DNA of 64,000 nucleotides from Gilvirhabdus luticola (GTDB lineage: Bacteria > Bacteroidota > Bacteroidia > Flavobacteriales > Flavobacteriaceae). Positions 62,061-64,000 of the stretch are shown one piece after another. Positions within the stretch are counted from its first letter, which is position 1. Each line of letters begins with the position of its first letter. The DNA is taken from NCBI RefSeq assembly GCF_032583975.1, contig NZ_JAWHTF010000008.1; one strand, written 5' to 3'. The notes under the pieces were generated by a model. The model did no database searches and was not told the DNA's origin. It saw nothing but the letters and a program-made list of their open reading frames with translations. The position numbers and the translations under genes were made by a program.

Positions 62061-63017
62061 TTAATTTTTCCCGTATAAAAATTCTAAAGCTTTTGGAAAT
62101 CTTTTTGCAAAATCTTCAAAGCTGTGCTTACCTTCATTGTCCAAAAGATAGTTTACTTTAGTTTTAGATGCGTTGTTTTGAATTATGTTTTTTAAATTTT
62201 CTGCATCTTCAACAGCCATTTTTTTAATTTGAAATGTATCACCTTCTTCTGTACCAATACCAATATATACTCTTTGTGGCCATTTATTTTTGCCTCTAGA
62301 GATTTTTAATATTTCCTGATTATGAACATATAATGATGGACTTTCGAGAAGAAGTCGACTGCATTGTTTTGGGTTTTTTAACGCCGTATACAAAGCTATG
62401 AGTGCTCCTCTTGATGAACCTCCAAATCCCGTATGCTTATACCCTTTTTTAGTTCGAAAATTTGAATTTACTAATGGAATAACTTCATTGATCAGAAAAT
62501 CTGGATACAACTTTCCTTTTGGGTTATTAATTTTTGCGTTTTCGTTTGTTTCAAAAAAGTCTTCCCAAGGTAAATATTCATTTGCTCGATCTCGCAAGGG
62601 GTTTGTTGACTCCACTGTTGAGGCTCCATTATCAATTCCAACCACAATAATTGGTTCTATCTTCTTTGACTTAATTAGCTCATGCACTATGGTTTGAATA
62701 TCATATGCGTGAAACACTAAAACTCCATCGTTTAAATATAGTACGGGATACTTATTATTGTTTTTATAATAATCTGGTGGTAATAAAACCCGAATTCTTC
62801 TTGTATTATTGAATACATTACTTTTTAGTTGAATGGTATCAATAATAAATAGATTTTCTTTGGATTGCTTTTGAGATACTTCTTGTAACGAATTGGATTG
62901 AATTGAAGTTGCTTTACAACTCATTAAGAAAAATGAGACAAGTACTATTTGAAACAGAGGTATATTAACCTGCAATTGATATAAACGCATTAAGTCTTTT
63001 TGGTAAAGACGATGCAT
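62061..63017 (-). CDS. Alpha/beta-hydrolase esterase (esterase D-like), probably a lipoprotein
   Basis: A 318-aa exported hydrolase. A hydrophobic segment IPLFQIVLVSFFLMSC (lipobox-like, Cys near 34) precedes the alpha/beta-hydrolase fold: YPVLYLNDGVLVFHAYD, VVGIDNGA, the nucleophile elbow GFGGSSRGALIALY (Ser near 200, G-x-S-x-G) and the final His in NEGKHSFEDFAKRFP. The fold fits esterase-like (PF00756) proteins that release acyl groups, e.g. siderophore or carbohydrate esters. The ATG at 62990 is an alternative start. Just upstream is the small lipoprotein gene on the same strand, and 5' to it an AraC regulator. Confidence 0.85.
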   Translation of the reverse strand: MHRLYQKDLMRLYQLQVNIPLFQIVLVSFFLMSCKATSIQSNSLQEVSQKQSKENLFIIDTIQLKSNVFNNTRRIRVLLPPDYYKNNNKYPVLYLNDGVLVFHAYDIQTIVHELIKSKKIEPIIVVGIDNGASTVESTNPLRDRANEYLPWEDFFETNENAKINNPKGKLYPDFLINEVIPLVNSNFRTKKGYKHTGFGGSSRGALIALYTALKNPKQCSRLLLESPSLYVHNQEILKISRGKNKWPQRVYIGIGTEEGDTFQIKKMAVEDAENLKNIIQNNASKTKVNYLLDNEGKHSFEDFAKRFPKALEFLYGKN

Positions 63018-63073
63018 TTTGGTGTGTGTTGCATATTTTAACTACTATAGTTGTATTAAAATGCATTTGGTGT

Positions 63074-63523
63074 TTAGGATTGGTTACTAGCACTTTCTTC
63101 TACCTTGCTCCAAGTATCCCAAACTTGTTTCACAAGCGATTTTAATTCTATTGAATCCTTACTTTTCTCTAACTGTAAAAATATGTCATGCAATTCTCCT
63201 CTTAAGGACGGATACTTACTAGATATTTCCGCAACTTTTTTCCAAGCATTAATATGATCTTGGAATGCAGAAATAAAATTTTCGGGACAGTTTGTATAAT
63301 CTAAAGATTCTAACTCACTAGTATAGTTGTTTAGTGCATCCTTTAATGGTATTTTTTCGGAAGCATGGTTCCTAACATTTCCTAAAAAACTGTCTTTTGC
63401 AAATATTCTTTCAATACATTCTGTACGTTTCATTTCCAATGAAGAATCAGAATTATTCTTTTTTACAACGGATTCTTTACAGCCTAGAATTGAGAAAAAT
63501 ACTATGAGTAATAACAATTTCAT
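63074..63523 (-). CDS. Small lipoprotein, unknown function
   Basis: A 149-aa frame from ATG 63523: MKLLLLIVFFSILGCKESVV is a lipoprotein signal (Cys near 15). The mature part is helical and charged, with a CIERIFAKDSF segment and paired aromatics (FQDHINAWKKVAEIS, VKQVWDTWSKVEE). The W-K-W-like helices are faintly like imelysin-type or four-helix periplasmic proteins, but I cannot name a family. An upstream TTG at 63553 adds 10 residues and is less likely. It is 56 bases upstream of the esterase start, so the two may be co-transcribed. Confidence 0.6.
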   Translation of the reverse strand: MKLLLLIVFFSILGCKESVVKKNNSDSSLEMKRTECIERIFAKDSFLGNVRNHASEKIPLKDALNNYTSELESLDYTNCPENFISAFQDHINAWKKVAEISSKYPSLRGELHDIFLQLEKSKDSIELKSLVKQVWDTWSKVEESASNQS

Positions 63524-63684
63524 GTAACGATAATTTGAGTGATTGTTTAACAAGTTACCAACTACTGAAAAACAACAGGTACATACCCCATAAAATTAAA
63601 TAAAATCTTAAATTTTCATTAGCTTTTGGTTGTAAAATTGTATCCAAAACGAAAACTACGTGAAGTGTGGCTTTATAGGACATA

Positions 63685-64000
63685 TTATTCTTTAGTTTGG
63701 TATGAACTGGTAACGGCTGAAGCTCTATCAAAACCAACTGTGTCTCTATACACTTGTGGTGATACCTCGGCATTCTTTTTAAAGAATCTGCTAAAATAAT
63801 ATTCATCATTATATCCTAATTCATATGCAATCTCTTTTACGGTTTTGTTGGTGAGATACAGCTCGCGTTTAGCTTCAATGATAATACGTTCGGAGATGAG
63901 ATCTGTTAAAGTTTTGTTGAAATGTATCTTGGTGAGCTTGGTAAGTGCCTTTGGGCTTATGGCCAACATATCTGCATAGTCACTTGCCGTGTGTTTGGAT
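63685..64000 (-). CDS. AraC-family transcriptional regulator (partial, 5' end beyond window)
   Basis: Only the C-terminal part lies in the window. The frame is open to the right edge (SKHTASDYADMLAISPKALTK), so residues before it are missing. The double helix-turn-helix is clear: FNKTLTDLISERIIIEAKREL and VKEIAYELGYNDEYYFSRFFKKNAEVSPQVYRD. The 15 or so residues after it are variable. It probably regulates the lipoprotein and esterase genes downstream. The 63554-63684 spacer holds nothing I recognise. Confidence 0.85.
   Translation of the reverse strand, partial: SKHTASDYADMLAISPKALTKLTKIHFNKTLTDLISERIIIEAKRELYLTNKTVKEIAYELGYNDEYYFSRFFKKNAEVSPQVYRDTVGFDRASAVTSSYQTKE

Noticed and set aside
63555..63809. 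An 84-codon minus-strand frame overlapping the AraC gene
   Set aside because: It lies in another frame over the true helix-turn-helix coding and shows no domain or signal.

Overview
This is an AT-rich chromosome segment that reads as a marine Flavobacteriaceae genome (Bacteroidota). Several signs agree: start codons have no Shine-Dalgarno but sit behind A-rich leaders; promoters carry Bacteroidota -7 boxes (TAnnTTTG); one protein ends in a type IX secretion sorting domain; bacillithiol synthesis (BshA) is present; and the gene content is typical (GH3/beta-lactamase fusion, BNR/VPS10 exo-proteins, a fused 2-oxo acid dehydrogenase E1, MutS2 without Smr). The genus cannot be fixed from the window. 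No tRNA, rRNA, IS element, prophage or CRISPR array was recognised.

Layout. 0.1-5.5 kb: serB, a GH3-beta-lactamase fusion and bshA. 6.2-12.6 kb: a tightly packed plus-strand run of aroC, a dicarboxylate/amino-acid symporter, a GshB-like ATP-grasp ligase, a rhodanese, an N-formylglutamate amidohydrolase-like enzyme and a DUF1704 (QEGLA/MATCAP-like) metallopeptidase. The last four look like one ligase/peptidase module. 12.8-24.9 kb: mostly minus-strand genes (lipoprotein, outer-membrane protein, DCC thioredoxin-like, mutS2, a truncated DUF1254/1214 remnant, 5'-nucleotidase, YfcC carrier, an orphan substrate-binding protein, DUF1835, SUI1), with ung and a small secreted acidic peptide on plus. 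25-32.8 kb: fused E1 dehydrogenase, VPS10/BNR protein, Hsp20, M19 dipeptidase and a 3D-domain lipoprotein.

32.8-33.5 kb looks non-coding at first sight but holds the most unusual content: three tandem minus-strand micropeptide genes. Two are 28-aa paralogues with near-identical ends, and the third is 45 aa with a similar tail. They share a leader motif and lie behind an ECF-sigma-type promoter.

33.5-53.2 kb: secreted protein, SLC12-like transporter, outer-membrane protein, CPBP protease, membrane-bound AraC regulator, oxidoreductase, second VPS10/BNR protein, pyruvate phosphate dikinase, MFS and EamA transporters, S41-like protease, a D-threonine-aldolase-type PLP enzyme and a DinB-like protein. 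53.4-64 kb: a five-heme cytochrome with a T9SS tail, a gluconate operon (gluconokinase, 6-phosphogluconate dehydrogenase, GntP permease) behind a zinc-free MDR oxidoreductase, a cold-shock protein, a DEAD/DEAH helicase, an esterase, a small lipoprotein and an AraC regulator cut by the window edge. Gene remnants lie at 18 kb, 39.9 kb and 62 kb.

All functions are read from sequence motifs and remembered family features. No database search was run, so names of divergent families are provisional.
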